This document shows, one piece after another, positions 18,376 to 29,069 of a stretch of DNA of 64,000 nt (the first letter of the stretch is position 1; every line of letters starts with the position of its first letter). This DNA is from JAKZVK01 sp965237575 (lineage in GTDB: Bacteria > Acidobacteriota > Terriglobia > Bryobacterales > UBA6623). The stretch lies in the NCBI GenBank assembly GCA_965237575.1, contig CBDEGI010000004.1, forward strand, positions 930,001 to 994,000. Direction: 5' to 3'. The notes under the pieces were generated by a model. It was given only the letters and a program-made list of their open reading frames with translations, made no database searches and was not told the DNA's origin. The position numbers were made by a program, and so were the translations under genes.

Positions 18376-18605
18376 CCGTGGGGCGGCTTTCGGAGACATC
18401 GACAATGACGGTGACATCGACGTTGTTGTTAGCAATAACAATGGGTCGAGCCTGGAGGGCGTTACTGTCGAGTGGCCCGGGGCCTCGCGCGAGATCTGGC
18501 ACGGAATTCGACCCGGGGGGCGTCATCACCCTGCGCCAGGGCAGCGGCCAACCACTGACCGCCACAAGAGACCAGCCCCCACCAGCCCAATGGTGTTCAT
18601 TCAAG
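18376..18605 (+). pseudogene. Internally deleted fragment of a CRTAC1-like gene 3' end
   Basis: Read in pieces, this gives AAFGDIDNDGDIDVVV-NNNG, then EGVTVEWPGASREIWH, then GGVITLRQGSGQPLTATRDQ. The same order ends the CRTAC1 gene at 27043-29001 (complementary strand), where about 60 codons lie between the first and second pieces. The fragment is a copy with that section deleted. No start or N-terminus exists here. The rest of 18299-18730 holds nothing recognised. Confidence 0.75.
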
Positions 18606-18730
18606 TATTTTGGGCGCGGTCTTGCGGTACGGTCGGACAAGCATTCCCACCGCCGACTGGACCAACATTGACCCCAGCCTGGTGAGACGGGTGACGTTGC
18701 TACTCGCCTCGTCGGCGCTGCCGTAGGCCC

Positions 18731-21700
18731 TCAAGTCCCCAGGGCCTTGAGATAGGCGATCAGGTCGGCCATGCCTTGCACGTCGATCGTTTGCTCCAGA
18801 TCCTCGGGCATGGGTGAAACGCTGAGCGAATACATGGTCTCGACGTTGCCCCGCAGGATGGTGTCTTCCTCGCCCTTCGCCCGACGGATCGTGACCGTCG
18901 TCGGGGTCTCCTTGGCGATGATCCCCGAGAGGGATCGCCCGTCGACCGTGTCGACCAGATACTCCTCAAAGCCGGTTTCGACCGACTGATTCGGCATCAG
19001 GATGTCGGCAAGGAAGACCTCCTTGTAACGTGTCGTGAGAGAGCAGATCGGGGCCCACCTCGTGGCCCAGGTCGCCGACCTTGTGGCACTCCGCGCACGA
19101 CTCTCGGAAAATCTCGAGGCCCCGGCCCGTGTCACCGACCAGGCGAAGCGCGGGGAGATAGCGTTCGTAGACCGCCTGACGATCCTCGCCCTGGGCTTGT
19201 TCGAGCAGTGCTATGGCGCGTTCCTTGATCTCGGCCACGGGGTAGCGGCGCAACTGGCGGGTCCGCGCCGGTCCCAGGGCCCATGGCTGGATCTTGCCGG
19301 CTTCCACTGCATCGAGCAGCGTGTGGAGCCGCGCGCGGTCGGCGAAGAACCACCCCAGCGCGACCTCGCGGACCGGCGCGGAGAAAGTGCGCCAGCGTTC
19401 GGTAAAGAGGCCGGCGGTGTTGCCACCGGGCAGGTAGGTCAGCGCGCGCGCGGCGGACCGCCGCACTTCCGCAGGCTGCTGCGGTACGATCAGCGACGCG
19501 AGCGTCTCGCCGGCAGCTCCCGACGGGTCGAGCCCGAGAACACCCGCGGCATACTCGCGTTCAGCCAGGTCCGCTTGATCGTCTTGTGCAACCTGCATCT
19601 TCAGCTTGATGAACCGCCGTAACGCGGCCGACTCGGCAAGCTCGACCTGGGAGGCCAACTCGAGTGCCGCGGTCCCGATCTCGGGGCCGCTGTCTGACAA
19701 CAGACTCACCAGAACTGATTGGCCCCGTGGCAGACGGACTCTGCCGCCCGATCCTTGGCTCAACCCCTTGCCGAGGCCTTCAAGACCAGCAGTCCGCCAC
19801 CATGTCGACTCGGTCCCCCGCCCGCTTCGAACCATCGTCAGCACATCGGTGATCTCGTCGTCGTGATGCCGTGCGCCAACGATCGCGGCCGCCCGCTGCA
19901 GAAAGTCCCTCTTGCCTTCCGAACGAGAGTCGCCGAAGCCCGGACTCCGTAGCATGGTCCGGAACCACCGCACGGCGTTGTCCGCTGCCGACGTCAGCAC
20001 GGCAATGCGAAACCACGGGTCTTCGAGATGGCCGAGAGCAATCTGCTGCAACGTACGAAATGCCTGTGCGGCCGGCAGGTCGTCTTGCCGCAGAGACAGC
20101 GTCAGCGCCAACTGAAACTGGACGGCCGCATCGGGATCATCGACCAGCCGGTTCAGCTTTTGTTGAAGGGCGGTGTCGGGCAAGCGATTCTCCGCCAGCC
20201 GAATCGCTTGACGCCGTACGGCAGGGTGCGGGTCCGAAAGCGCTTCGATCACGAGGTCGTTATCAAGCGCTTTCAACCCGTCCAACGACCACAGTGCGTG
20301 GATGCGCGCCATGGGTGCGTCCTCTTGCCGGCCGAGTGTCAACAAGGGCTCGATAGCGCTCGGGTCCTGCCGGTCCATCAGCAGCCGTTGCGACTCCATG
20401 CGCCACCATTGATTCTGATGCCGTAGGTTTTCAACCAGCTCAGCGGTGGAAGCTTCAGCAAGATTCGGCCGCGGCCACAGTTTGGACGACTCGTGGACCA
20501 CCCGATAAATCCGTCCGAGCTGATGCGGTGATTTAAACTCGATCTCCTTGGACAACTCCGGCGGCACGAACTCAGGATGCTCGACCGAGACTCGGTAGTA
20601 GTCGGCGATGTAGAGGGCACCGTCCGGGCCGGTCGTGGTAAACACCGGCCGGAACCAACTGTCCTTGGACGCGAGGAATTCGCGGCCGTCATAGGCTGGG
20701 GTGGCGGCAAACGTAGCGCCCTTCGGCTTGACGACGCTCCTGCGAACCAGGTTGTGCACCGGTTCGCAGTTGAAGGTGTTGTTGTCGAAGTCTTCCGGCA
20801 GGGCGGCGCCCGTATACACCGACAAGCCACAGGACGACGTGAAGTGGCCGATCTGGGAATCGTGAATGTGTAAAGGGTTCTCGGTAACAGGGTACACCGG
20901 CGCAGAGTGATCGAGTCCCGACGGCGAGTAGTAAGCCTTTTCGACCGCGAGATATGGGTTTTGCTTCAGGTAGCGGCTTTCGATCACTAAGTGACGGACA
21001 TAGTCGTTGTTCCAGGTCGTAAAGCGATTGCCCCAGTGGTCGAAGGAATTGCCGAACTGTGAGCCACCGCCGAGCGCCTCGACACGACCTTCGTCAGGCC
21101 GGAAGCGGACGTCTTCGGCACGGATGTCGAGCGGAGGAGCATCGGGGTAATCAGGGAACCGCAGGGCGTCACCCGGATGACCGAATTCCTTGGCGTACTT
21201 CCGCGGCCGGATCACCCGCGGGTAGTTGGCGTAAATCCAGTTGTCGACCCCATATCGCAAGCCGTTGACGCGCAGCTGCGGATTTGTGGCCGAAAACCCG
21301 GTGAGCACGACCCGGCGTACGTCGGCCCGGCCGTCTCCGTCGGTGTCTTCCAAGTAAAGAATGTCGGGCGCCGAGGTAACCAACACGCCGTCGCGCCAGC
21401 GCATGACGCCGTTGGGAAAGTTGAGCTGGTCGGCGAAGACTGTGCTGTTCTCGTAGTAGCCGTCGCCGTCGAGATCTTCGAGCCGCTTGATCTGTCCCTG
21501 CGGGCGAAGATCGAGGGGATAGTCGAGCATCTCGACGACGTACATCCGCCCCTGCTCGTCGAACGTGATGGCCACGGGATCAACGACATCGGGCTCGGCC
21601 GCCACCAGCTCGATGCGCAAGCCGGCGGGCAGTTCGAATAACTCCAGGGCTCGCTCGGGCGCGTAGGGCGGTCCGGTCCGGCTACAGGCAAAGGCCGCCA

Positions 21701-21749
21701 GACAGCCAATCCCACAAAGAGCAATCCAGACGCGGTTTGTCTTTTGCAT
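18731..21749 (-). pseudogene. PVC-type membrane-anchored heme protein, frameshifted near the end
   Basis: The gene encodes a lipoprotein (MQKTNRVWIALCGIGCLAAFAC) of about 1,000 residues. A glucose/sorbosone dehydrogenase-like propeller comes first (LPAGLRIELVAAEPDVVDPVAITFD, then LEDLDGDGYYENSTVFAD, GPDGALYIADYYRVSVEHP). An alpha-helical HEAT-like middle follows (ALWSLDGLKALDNDLVIEALSDPHPAVRRQAI), and then a C-terminal cytochrome c with CAECHKVGDLGHEVGPDLL. At about 19040 the frame is lost; the continuation TTRYKEVFLADILMPNQSVE to LIAYLKALGT lies in another frame ending at 18731. ATG at 21749 has AGGGAG upstream. The heme motif precedes the break, but the distal heme ligand region would be lost. 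It is probably single-base damage or an error. Confidence 0.8.
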
Positions 21750-21841
21750 GACTCCCTGCTTTTGGGTACGGGCCAAGCTCCACGTTGCGGAAAAAGATTG
21801 TAGCGCTTTCGGACGGGAAAAGACTCTCTCCTACACGGACG

Positions 21842-23584
21842 TCAGCCCAGCTTTTCCAACTGCCGCAGTGCCGAGCCGACCATCTTGGGTGCGGCATGCG
21901 TTTCCAGGAAGCTCGATTTGGCGCGCCAGGTTTCATACCCGCCGTGCTCGTGGCCTTCGACAGTGGGGATGTAGCCCCGATAGTCGTTCGCCAACTCGAT
22001 GAGGAACTGCGTTTTGAACGGGCTCTTTTTCTTGACTTCCAGGCCCAACTCGACAAACGCCTCTCCGGGAAAGGTCGCGATTCCCAGATCACCAATCCGC
22101 ATCGTTTGGACGAAGGTCTTGACCGTCGGCTCGAAGGTCTCACTCATGATGAGAGTTTCGCGAGCGTAGATCTGGGCGCGGTCGCTGTAGTTGCCTTCTT
22201 TCGGCGCGCCCGCCAGGATCTTGCGCGCTTGTGCCACGTCCGCCGCAGTGGGCAAGCGGACACCCAGCCCTATCTCTTCCAGCGAGGCACCCAGTTCGAC
22301 CGAGTCGTGATAGTCGATCGAGCGCCAAGTCCGGTAGCTCTCAGCCGCCAGAATATCGGCGTAGCGTTTCATCTGCGCATAGGGCGGGTGCCTGACCGAG
22401 GGCTTCAAGAAATCGACACCGTTGATGTTCCCCGAGCAGGCGTTGGCCAGAATGGGAACAATGGGGTATCCACTTGACTCAGGTAGCCCCTAGGCGTTGT
22501 GGTTTGGTCGATCCATGGACGCCAGCACACTGCACCCAGAATGCACCCTGGGGCGCCAGACGCCGGTCTGCAGGCAATTGGGCCACGAGGCTGCGTTTCG
22601 GGCCGATCAAGGATTACGCACGCGCCATGGCCATCGCAGGCTTGGAAACGTGGTGCTATCGGCAAGCCTTTCCGGGGGCCGCCAATGGCCAACCACAGTA
22701 TGTTGTGGTCACCTGAGTCAAATGGATACCCCACTGGGAACAAAAGGCGGGAAATGACGCGACGGCCTCACGCCGGCGATCCGTGCCATTGCCGTCGCCC
22801 ATTCACCGAAGTAGTCCGCGGTGATGTGGGTGGAGGCCCCCGGGCCCACGTAATGCAAGGCGTAGCTGCCCAGGACGCAAATCGGCTGCCCGTCGAGTGA
22901 TTCGACCGCCAGAATGCCCACCTCCGCGTCGGTCGGACCCGCGGCTCGGACCAGATCGGAGCTTGCCCGGGGCGGATTCATCCTGACCGTGTCGGTCGTG
23001 CTGCCGAAGGGGTCGGGCGGGATCGTCCCCGGCTTCATGAAGAACCGGCGATTGAAGACCAGCCGATCCTCTCTCCCGACCCCCCATCCGATTCGGGCCG
23101 GCTGTAGTCGATGAACCGCCAGACGAACGGCAGCGGCGATCCGAGCGCTCAACCAGTCCTGGTAGGCGGGGTCGGCCTCGCTTTGGAAAAGATGAGCCGC
23201 CGGCGGAGCACTGTGGGTGTGCGTCGCCGACACGAGCACATGACTTGCCGGGATCTGGGTTTGCTCGCGGATCAGCTCTTTGGCGCGGTCGATGATCTTT
23301 CGTGGGACAACGCAAGAGTCGACGACGGCTAAGGCCAGCCGGGTGCTGCCGTTGTCCAGCACCAAGCTGCGCACGTGCAGTTCATCGTGCACTTCGTCGG
23401 CGATGCGGTTGCGCATCGAACCGGCCAGCGAGCAGCCCAGCGAGGGAGTGATGTTGTAAGTGGCCGCTCCGGCTTGGAGCCGGCCCCCCACGGCTCGAAG
23501 GATCTGCGGAGACGCGGCCGCCACCGGCGCGGCAGCCACAGCTCCCCCCAGAAACTCTCGTCGATTCCAGTGTCGCCCTCTCAT
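21842..23584 (-). pseudogene. Neutral ceramidase-like hydrolase interrupted by a MITE
   Basis: The N-terminal half (23584 down to about 22744) begins MRGRHWNRREFLGGAVAA, a twin-arginine signal. It has the ceramidase-family segments ITPSLGCSLAGSMRNR, LHVRSLVLDNGSTRLALAVVD and the metal-binding SATHTHSAPPA. The C-terminal half (22460 to 21842) has LANACSGNINGVDFL, IYARETLIM, MRIGDLGIATFPGEAFVELG and ELANDYRGYIPT. A 272-bp element plus one copy of a 9-bp target duplication separates them. Excising 282 bp joins PPFVP to ILANACSGN in frame, so the gene was intact before insertion. The nucleophile motif of true ceramidases is not obvious, so the substrate is uncertain. A paralogue lies at 41424. 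Confidence 0.85.
22462..22734 (-). mobile_element. 272-bp MITE with 23-bp terminal inverted repeats (copy 1)
   Basis: Left end TGGGGTATCCACTTGACTCA plus GGT (22462-22484) is the reverse complement of 22711-22733 with one mismatch. The element is flanked by TGGGAACAA at 22453-22461 and 22735-22743, a 9-bp target duplication; one base (22734) is unaccounted for. There is no transposase gene, so it must be moved in trans. An identical 123-bp left part occurs at 63878-64000. The strand given is arbitrary relative to the host gene. Confidence 0.9.
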
Positions 23585-23833
23585 GTCGCCTCGATGCGCA
23601 CACCGATTATACTGTCGAGGACGCCGGAAAGCTAATCAGCAAGGCACAACGCGTACGGGGCGGCGGAGACGAGGCGCGCCCACCTAGTGCGAGGGGGAAC
23701 ATGTCAATGGCAATATACAGTAGCTAACTCTTCAACCTCTGACTTCGGCCGGAAGATCTCAACCGCTGCCTTTTGCCCTCCCCAAAAGAGTTTCGGTATA
23801 GGTATCGCGCCGTAGTTAAACCTGGACGAGGAG

Positions 23834-24784
23834 TCAACCGACTCCAGCGATCTTTTTCACAACTTCAATGGCATGCTCTGGAGTCGAGGTGGTCCCATGT
23901 TCCATGCCGACATACCCGCTGTATTTCTCCTCTCGGAGTGTTCGGAATATATTCGTAAAGTTAACCTCGCCCGTACCTGGCTGCTTACGACCAGGCACGT
24001 CGCCGATCTCAACGAATTGAATCCATTTTTTTTCGAGCCCCAGCCTCAAATTATTGATCAGGTTACCTTCCCCGAGCTGGAGATGGTAAATGTCGAAATC
24101 CAGCTTGACATGCAAATGGTCCACCTCAGCCACAATCTTGAAACCCTCTTCGGCGGAGAGGACACTCATTTGCGGTGAGTAGATGGGGTTGAGCGGTTCC
24201 AAGCAGGCACAAACTCCGTATGTTTGTGCTATGTCCCCAACCTCACGCAGTCCACTGATGATCTGTTGATATTGCCTTTCCCACGGAACGTCTTTCTGCA
24301 CTTCCCCCACGAAGATGACCAAGTTGGGGGCACTGAATTTCTTGGCCACTTCGCAGTTCTGCGTGAAGAGGTCCAGGTAGGCTTGCTCAAAACCCGCCCT
24401 TGTGAAACCGGTAGTCCAACCAATCCGGCCGCTGCCCGCAATGCTTCCACACGCCAAGCCGGTGTCCTGCTGCACCGCCAACATGGCTTCTTCTTGTTCC
24501 GAGACATTCCAGAAGCTGAACGCTTTTAGCCCTTGAGCGGCGACGCGCTTGATACGTTCATCGCGAGGCAACTGCCGCGGAAACAGGGTCTCGATATTTG
24601 CCGATAGAGTGTAGATGGGAAGAGGAAGGCCTCCGGACGCCTCCGCAGCAGATCGAACGGATTCTACTGCAGCGGCTACCGATCCAAGGCCTATCGCTCC
24701 GAGCACCGTACGGCGCCTGATGGACGATCCCCGATCCTCGGTATCATGCAACTGGTTTTGAAGCTGTGATGACGTTCGGTCCAA
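23834..24784 (-). CDS. Exported hydroxypyruvate isomerase-like TIM-barrel protein
   Basis: The protein has 316 residues and a TAT-like signal (SSIRRRTVLGAIGLGSVAAAVESV). It belongs to the AP endonuclease 2/xylose isomerase-like TIM-barrel family, subgroup Hyi. Signature segments are VCACLEPLNPIY (metal-binding Glu, near 195), HVKLDFDIYHLQLGEGN (near 230), VEIGDVPGRKQPGTGEVN (near 262) and YVGMEHGTT (near 295). The start is TTG at 24784 because AGAGGAGGA lies correctly upstream and no in-frame ATG precedes the signal. Export is unusual for a sugar isomerase but common for such proteins in these phyla. It likely isomerises a keto-acid or sugar from the degradative genes nearby; the substrate is not determinable. 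Confidence 0.8.
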   Translation of the reverse strand: MDRTSSQLQNQLHDTEDRGSSIRRRTVLGAIGLGSVAAAVESVRSAAEASGGLPLPIYTLSANIETLFPRQLPRDERIKRVAAQGLKAFSFWNVSEQEEAMLAVQQDTGLACGSIAGSGRIGWTTGFTRAGFEQAYLDLFTQNCEVAKKFSAPNLVIFVGEVQKDVPWERQYQQIISGLREVGDIAQTYGVCACLEPLNPIYSPQMSVLSAEEGFKIVAEVDHLHVKLDFDIYHLQLGEGNLINNLRLGLEKKWIQFVEIGDVPGRKQPGTGEVNFTNIFRTLREEKYSGYVGMEHGTTSTPEHAIEVVKKIAGVG

Positions 24785-25003
24785 TTCTTCGTCCTCCTCT
24801 GGGCCAGGATTTCCATGGGGGCCCTAGCACGGTCCCAGTATACTGCTGATTCTCGACACCGAGGGATCTCGACGTTGTGGTCGCGCGGATCACCACCCAG
24901 GGGCATGCGTCGCTCTTTGACGTCGCGATCCGGGGTTGCCGCCCCGCAAGTCGAGGACAGGCTTGCTCAGGCGCGAGGCAGCGAGCAACAGGCGTCCCGC
25001 CCC

Positions 25004-26854
25004 TCACGACCCCAAATCCGCCAGCGCCTTCTCCACCAAAGCTGGAACGAAAATGTCCATTCGTCGATGGACTGACGGGGCGGTTTTCGGTAGGGCCTCG
25101 ATCTGCGCTTTCAGCGACGCCGCCTTTCCGTCCAACTTGTCGATCGCGTTGAGCGCCAGTGTCGCGATGAAGACGCCGTTCTTCTGCACATCCGCTCGCG
25201 CAATCAGGACCGCCAGGCTCGCCTCCCGGCCGCCGCGGTCCCCGAACTCGGCCAAACATCGCGCAGCGATCACCTGGACCGACGTGGACTCATCCTTCAG
25301 CGCATCGCGGAGGGGCGCACTAGCTTGGCGCACCGCAGGCTCGCCGCGCATCAAAAGGCCCATCGCACCCCAGTAACGCTCCGCGCTGTCAGCGCTTCCT
25401 AGCGCTTGGATCAGCTTCGGCGTGTCTTCCTCATCGAGCGAAGACGCCGCCTCAGCCACTTCCATGATCCGCTCCAGCGCGTAGCTCGGCGAGTGCCCGT
25501 AGTCATAGGGCGTTCCGCTGCCGGCGCGAGTATGGATCTCCTCCTCGGGCAGGAAGCCCAGGTCCCGGATACGGAGTGCGTGCTCGCGCAGGGCCGCTCG
25601 GAGACGCTCTACAACCTCCCGATGTTCCGGCGACGTCGCCAGGTTTCGGACCTCGTCGGGATCGGCTTCCAGGTCGTACAGCTCTTCGGGCGGCTTTGTT
25701 TGCCAGAACCGGGCCTGCTCGGAGTTGAGCTTCCCTGCATCGAAGAGCTGCTTCCAAACCCGCGTTGTCGGCGTCTGGAACATGTAGGCAACGTGCTGGC
25801 CGTAGATCTCGTGCGGCATGTAGTTGCGGATGTAGACGTAGCGCTCGCCGCGCACGCTGCGCACCATGTCGTAGCGCTCATCCATGCGTCCCCGGAAACC
25901 GTGAAGATACTCGCGCGGCTCAGCCTCGAATTCTCCGGCAAACGCCCCGCCCTGCATGTGGGCCGGCGGCTCGAGCCCCACGAGACTCAAGACCGTCGGC
26001 GCCAGATCGACAAAGGACACCAGCCGGCCGCTCGTCCCCCCCGCGGCATAGCCGGCCGGCCGCAGGTGCGCGAACTTCTCGGGGATGTAGACGATCAGCG
26101 GGACGTGGAGACCCGAGTTGTAGGGCCAGCGCTTGCTGCGCGGCATCCCGGAGCCGTGATCGCCGTAGTAGAAAATGATGGTGTCTTCGGCCAGGCCTGC
26201 CTCCTCCAGCTCGCGCAGGCTTTCCCCTGCCAGCGCGTCCATCTCGGTGATCTTGTCGTAGTACTGCGCCCAGTCCTGCCGAACTTCCGGGGCGTCGGGG
26301 TGATAGGCCGGCACGCGGACCTTCGCCGGGTTGTGAACCGCCTCGTGGGGCCGTTTTCTGATCTGGCTCTCGTGGGTGACGGTGAGGTTGAAAACCGCAA
26401 AGAACGGCTGATCCGGCGCGCGGTTCTTCCAGTGAGCGGTCTCCGAGGACTCGTCCCAGACTTGTCCGGGCTTCTCTAGGTTGTAGTCTTCCTTGCGGTT
26501 GTTGGTGGCGTAATAGCCGGCCTCCCGCAGGTATTGCGGAAACATCTTCATTCCTTCGGGCAACCGCGTCATGCTCCGCATGTGCTGGGAGCCGGTGGAG
26601 GGAGGATACATCCCGGAGATGATGGCGGTACGGGCGGGCGCGCAGACCGGTGCGTTCGACCAGGCATGGAGATAGATCATGCCCTTGGCCGCGAGCGCGT
26701 CCAATTGGGGCGTGGTGGCGTATCCGTCGCCGTAGGCACCTAGATGCGGCCCGTTATCCTCGCTCGTGATCCAGAGGATGTTGGGGCGCGGCACGTCGAA
26801 CAGAGAGCAAGAGCAGAAGGGTAGTGTGAGCAGAAGAAGCCAGGATTTGGACAT
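25004..26854 (-). CDS. Secreted type I sulfatase with C-terminal HEAT-like repeats
   Basis: A 616-residue lipoprotein (signal ending LTLPFCSC) of the sulfatase family. The N-terminal metal site is PRPNILWITSEDNGPHLGAYG, with two acidic ligands. The formylglycine motif is CAPAR (about residue 70, CxPxR form), followed by SGMYPPSTG, so it needs a formylglycine-generating enzyme. Other ligands lie in IIFYYGDHGSGMPRSK (about 227) and the Lys there. After about residue 450 the sequence turns to short helical repeats (AEAASSLDEEDTPKLIQALGSADSAERYWG), which is unusual for a plain sulfatase and may mediate binding. Residues 380-400 (LYDLEADPDEVRNLA) are the usual end of the catalytic domain. The start ATG at 26854 is clear. 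Confidence 0.9.
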   Translation of the reverse strand: MSKSWLLLLTLPFCSCSLFDVPRPNILWITSEDNGPHLGAYGDGYATTPQLDALAAKGMIYLHAWSNAPVCAPARTAIISGMYPPSTGSQHMRSMTRLPEGMKMFPQYLREAGYYATNNRKEDYNLEKPGQVWDESSETAHWKNRAPDQPFFAVFNLTVTHESQIRKRPHEAVHNPAKVRVPAYHPDAPEVRQDWAQYYDKITEMDALAGESLRELEEAGLAEDTIIFYYGDHGSGMPRSKRWPYNSGLHVPLIVYIPEKFAHLRPAGYAAGGTSGRLVSFVDLAPTVLSLVGLEPPAHMQGGAFAGEFEAEPREYLHGFRGRMDERYDMVRSVRGERYVYIRNYMPHEIYGQHVAYMFQTPTTRVWKQLFDAGKLNSEQARFWQTKPPEELYDLEADPDEVRNLATSPEHREVVERLRAALREHALRIRDLGFLPEEEIHTRAGSGTPYDYGHSPSYALERIMEVAEAASSLDEEDTPKLIQALGSADSAERYWGAMGLLMRGEPAVRQASAPLRDALKDESTSVQVIAARCLAEFGDRGGREASLAVLIARADVQKNGVFIATLALNAIDKLDGKAASLKAQIEALPKTAPSVHRRMDIFVPALVEKALADLGS

Positions 26855-27042
26855 AAGAGAACCGGGTGGACGGAGAACAATCTAGCATCGAAGCGCTGGT
26901 GAGTCAAACGCCATAGTCTACGCCCCGCCCACCACATCAGAACTCGATAACAACGTAGAGGAAGATCTCCTGCTGGGTGTCCTTTCACGCGGCTGCTGAC
27001 GGCGCAGATGCACATCTGTGAACCGGTCCTGGCCGTCGTTGC

Positions 27043-29001
27043 TCAAAGGACGGTCGACCCAACCTGCCGTAGGCTGCGCCTGGGAATCAGATCGGAGGCA
27101 ACAAGTGCATCAACATACTCGAATGGACACTTCGATGGGGCTAGTCGGGGCTGGTCTCTTGCGGCGGCTAGTGGTTGGCCGCTGCCTTGGCGCAGCGTTA
27201 TTACGGCCCCAGCTCGAGTTTCGTGCCAGATCTCGGCTGAGGCGCTGGGCCACTCGACGATAACGCCCTGCAGGCTGGGTTGTTGTCCCAGGCCGAAATG
27301 CACGCGCACGTCGTTGGCGCTCAGGTAGCTTCCATCCCGATGGGCGCGCCGGAAAAGAGGCTCTTTGTTGTGGCGCAGCACCCGAACCCTTGCTCCGATG
27401 CCTTCCCGATTTGATGTTGTCCCTTCCAGCCGAACTTCCAGCCAGTGGAGCCGGGAGCCGACCTCATTGCGCAGAAGCCGCACCGGTCCATTGTTGTTGC
27501 CAACAACAACGTCGATGTCACCGTCGTTGTCGATGTCGCCGAAAGCCGCCCCACGGCTGACCTCGGAGAGCTCAAGCGCCGGGCCTGCCTCTGCTGTCAG
27601 ATCACGAAAGCGGTGACCGTCGTCGTTGCGCAACAGCTGATTCTTCTGGTGAAACGGATAGGGGTTGCCCCGTAGGGCTTCGATCACGGTCACTGCGCCG
27701 TTGGCAACGAACAGGTCCAAAGCCCCGTCGTTGTCGTAGTCCGTCCACCCCACCCCGAAGCCCGTGAATGGAAAACTGGCGCCGGAAAGACGATGTTCAC
27801 TGGTGACATCGTGGAAGTTGGCCTTTCCATCGTTACGGTACAGAGTGTTCGTTTCCCTGGCGAGGTGTGTCATGAAGAGGTCTTCATCCCCGTCATTGTC
27901 AAAATCACCGACCGCAATCCCCATGCCGGCCTCCGCGGTTCCGTCGGCGTTGAACGCCGTCCCTGACGGAAGGGCCATGTCCTCGAAGCGGCCATTGCCC
28001 CGGTTGATCCATAGCTGGTTGGCGCTGCCGTCGTTGGCCACATAGATGTCTACCAGCCCGTCGGAGTTAAAGTCGGCAGAGGCGACGCCCAGGCCACTCC
28101 CAAAAGCGGTATCGACGCCCGCCGTGTGGGTAACGTCAGTGAACCTGCCCGTTCCGTCGTTCCTCAGAAGGCGGTCGGGAACCGGCCGGTAAGCAGAAGG
28201 GTCGCAGTAATCGCGCGCCCCCAGGGCGTCATAGCATGTTCTGTTGGCTTCGAGGGAGAAGTCGAGGTAATTCGTCAGAAACAGGTCCAGGTCGCCATCG
28301 CCATTGTAGTCAACGAACGTGGCGCTTGTGCTCCAGCGCGGGTCGTCCGCCCCTGCCTGGCGCGTGATCTCGCTAAACGTGCCGTTGCCGTTGTTGCGGT
28401 ACAAAACGTTGGGGCCGAAGTTCGTCACGTAGAGGTCTAGGTCGCCATCGTTGTCGTAGTCCCCGACCGCGGCGCCCATGCCATAACCCTCATGGCCCAC
28501 TCCCGCTTGTTCGGTTACATCGGTGAATCGCAACTCGCCTTCGGGGTCTACCTCGTTGCGGTAAAGTCGGTTGCCCGGCCAATGGTCTGTCGGGGTGGTA
28601 AACTTGCTGTCGGCCAGCGTCTTGCTCTTATCCAGCAGGGCCCCCTGTAATAGGTAAACATCCAAGTCGCCATCGGCGTCGTAATCAAACAAGGCCACAC
28701 CTGCTCCGATGATTTCAGGAATAAAGTAATCACCGGTGGCCCCGATGAAGTGGCGAAAATCCAGACCTACCTCGCCTGCAAGCTCCTGGAAGATGGGTGC
28801 GGGGGAAGATGTGATATCGCCTGGCGCCTCCGTCTGGACATCACATGCAAGAAAGGCAGTGCATACGAATATGGAAACGCCAAAGCGTCGAGGAATCCGA
28901 ATCAGAGCCAGGATGCCTTTCGGATCCAACCTGCTTAGATTCCACGGCCCGCCTCTTACTGTGGTCGCCCGGGAGTCTTTTCTTTCGACAGCGCGAGGCA
29001 T
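27043..29001 (-). CDS. CRTAC1-like FG-GAP/ASPIC lipoprotein
   Basis: The protein has about 650 residues with a lipoprotein signal near RFGVSIFVCTAFLAC. It carries six or more FG-GAP/VCBS calcium-binding repeats with D-x-D-x-D loops (FDYDADGDLDVYLLQG, GDYDNDGDLDLYVTNF, DYNGDGDLDLFLTNY, ADFNSDGLVDIYVAND, GDFDNDGDEDLFMTH, DYDNDGALDLFVANG). It closes with an ASPIC/UnbV domain (GARVRVLRHNKEPLFRR, YLSANDVRVHFGLG). Such proteins are extracellular or surface propellers of unknown role, found beside TonB receptors. The start is uncertain: ATG at 29001 is chosen, since the longer frame runs into a ceramidase pseudogene. The tail after about residue 620 (LRQGSGQPLAAARDQ) matches the fragment at 18376. 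Confidence 0.8.
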   Translation of the reverse strand: MPRAVERKDSRATTVRGGPWNLSRLDPKGILALIRIPRRFGVSIFVCTAFLACDVQTEAPGDITSSPAPIFQELAGEVGLDFRHFIGATGDYFIPEIIGAGVALFDYDADGDLDVYLLQGALLDKSKTLADSKFTTPTDHWPGNRLYRNEVDPEGELRFTDVTEQAGVGHEGYGMGAAVGDYDNDGDLDLYVTNFGPNVLYRNNGNGTFSEITRQAGADDPRWSTSATFVDYNGDGDLDLFLTNYLDFSLEANRTCYDALGARDYCDPSAYRPVPDRLLRNDGTGRFTDVTHTAGVDTAFGSGLGVASADFNSDGLVDIYVANDGSANQLWINRGNGRFEDMALPSGTAFNADGTAEAGMGIAVGDFDNDGDEDLFMTHLARETNTLYRNDGKANFHDVTSEHRLSGASFPFTGFGVGWTDYDNDGALDLFVANGAVTVIEALRGNPYPFHQKNQLLRNDDGHRFRDLTAEAGPALELSEVSRGAAFGDIDNDGDIDVVVGNNNGPVRLLRNEVGSRLHWLEVRLEGTTSNREGIGARVRVLRHNKEPLFRRAHRDGSYLSANDVRVHFGLGQQPSLQGVIVEWPSASAEIWHETRAGAVITLRQGSGQPLAAARDQPRLAPSKCPFEYVDALVASDLIPRRSLRQVGSTVL

Positions 29002-29069
29002 TTGATCTGAGGTCGGGACTGCGTTGGTTAGGGTGAGAGAGATGATGGGGGGTTGTTGCCTGCGGATGG

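Noticed and set aside
22499..22900. Open frames within the MITE
   Set aside because: They cross the element boundary into the host gene and have no protein features; the element is better explained as non-coding.
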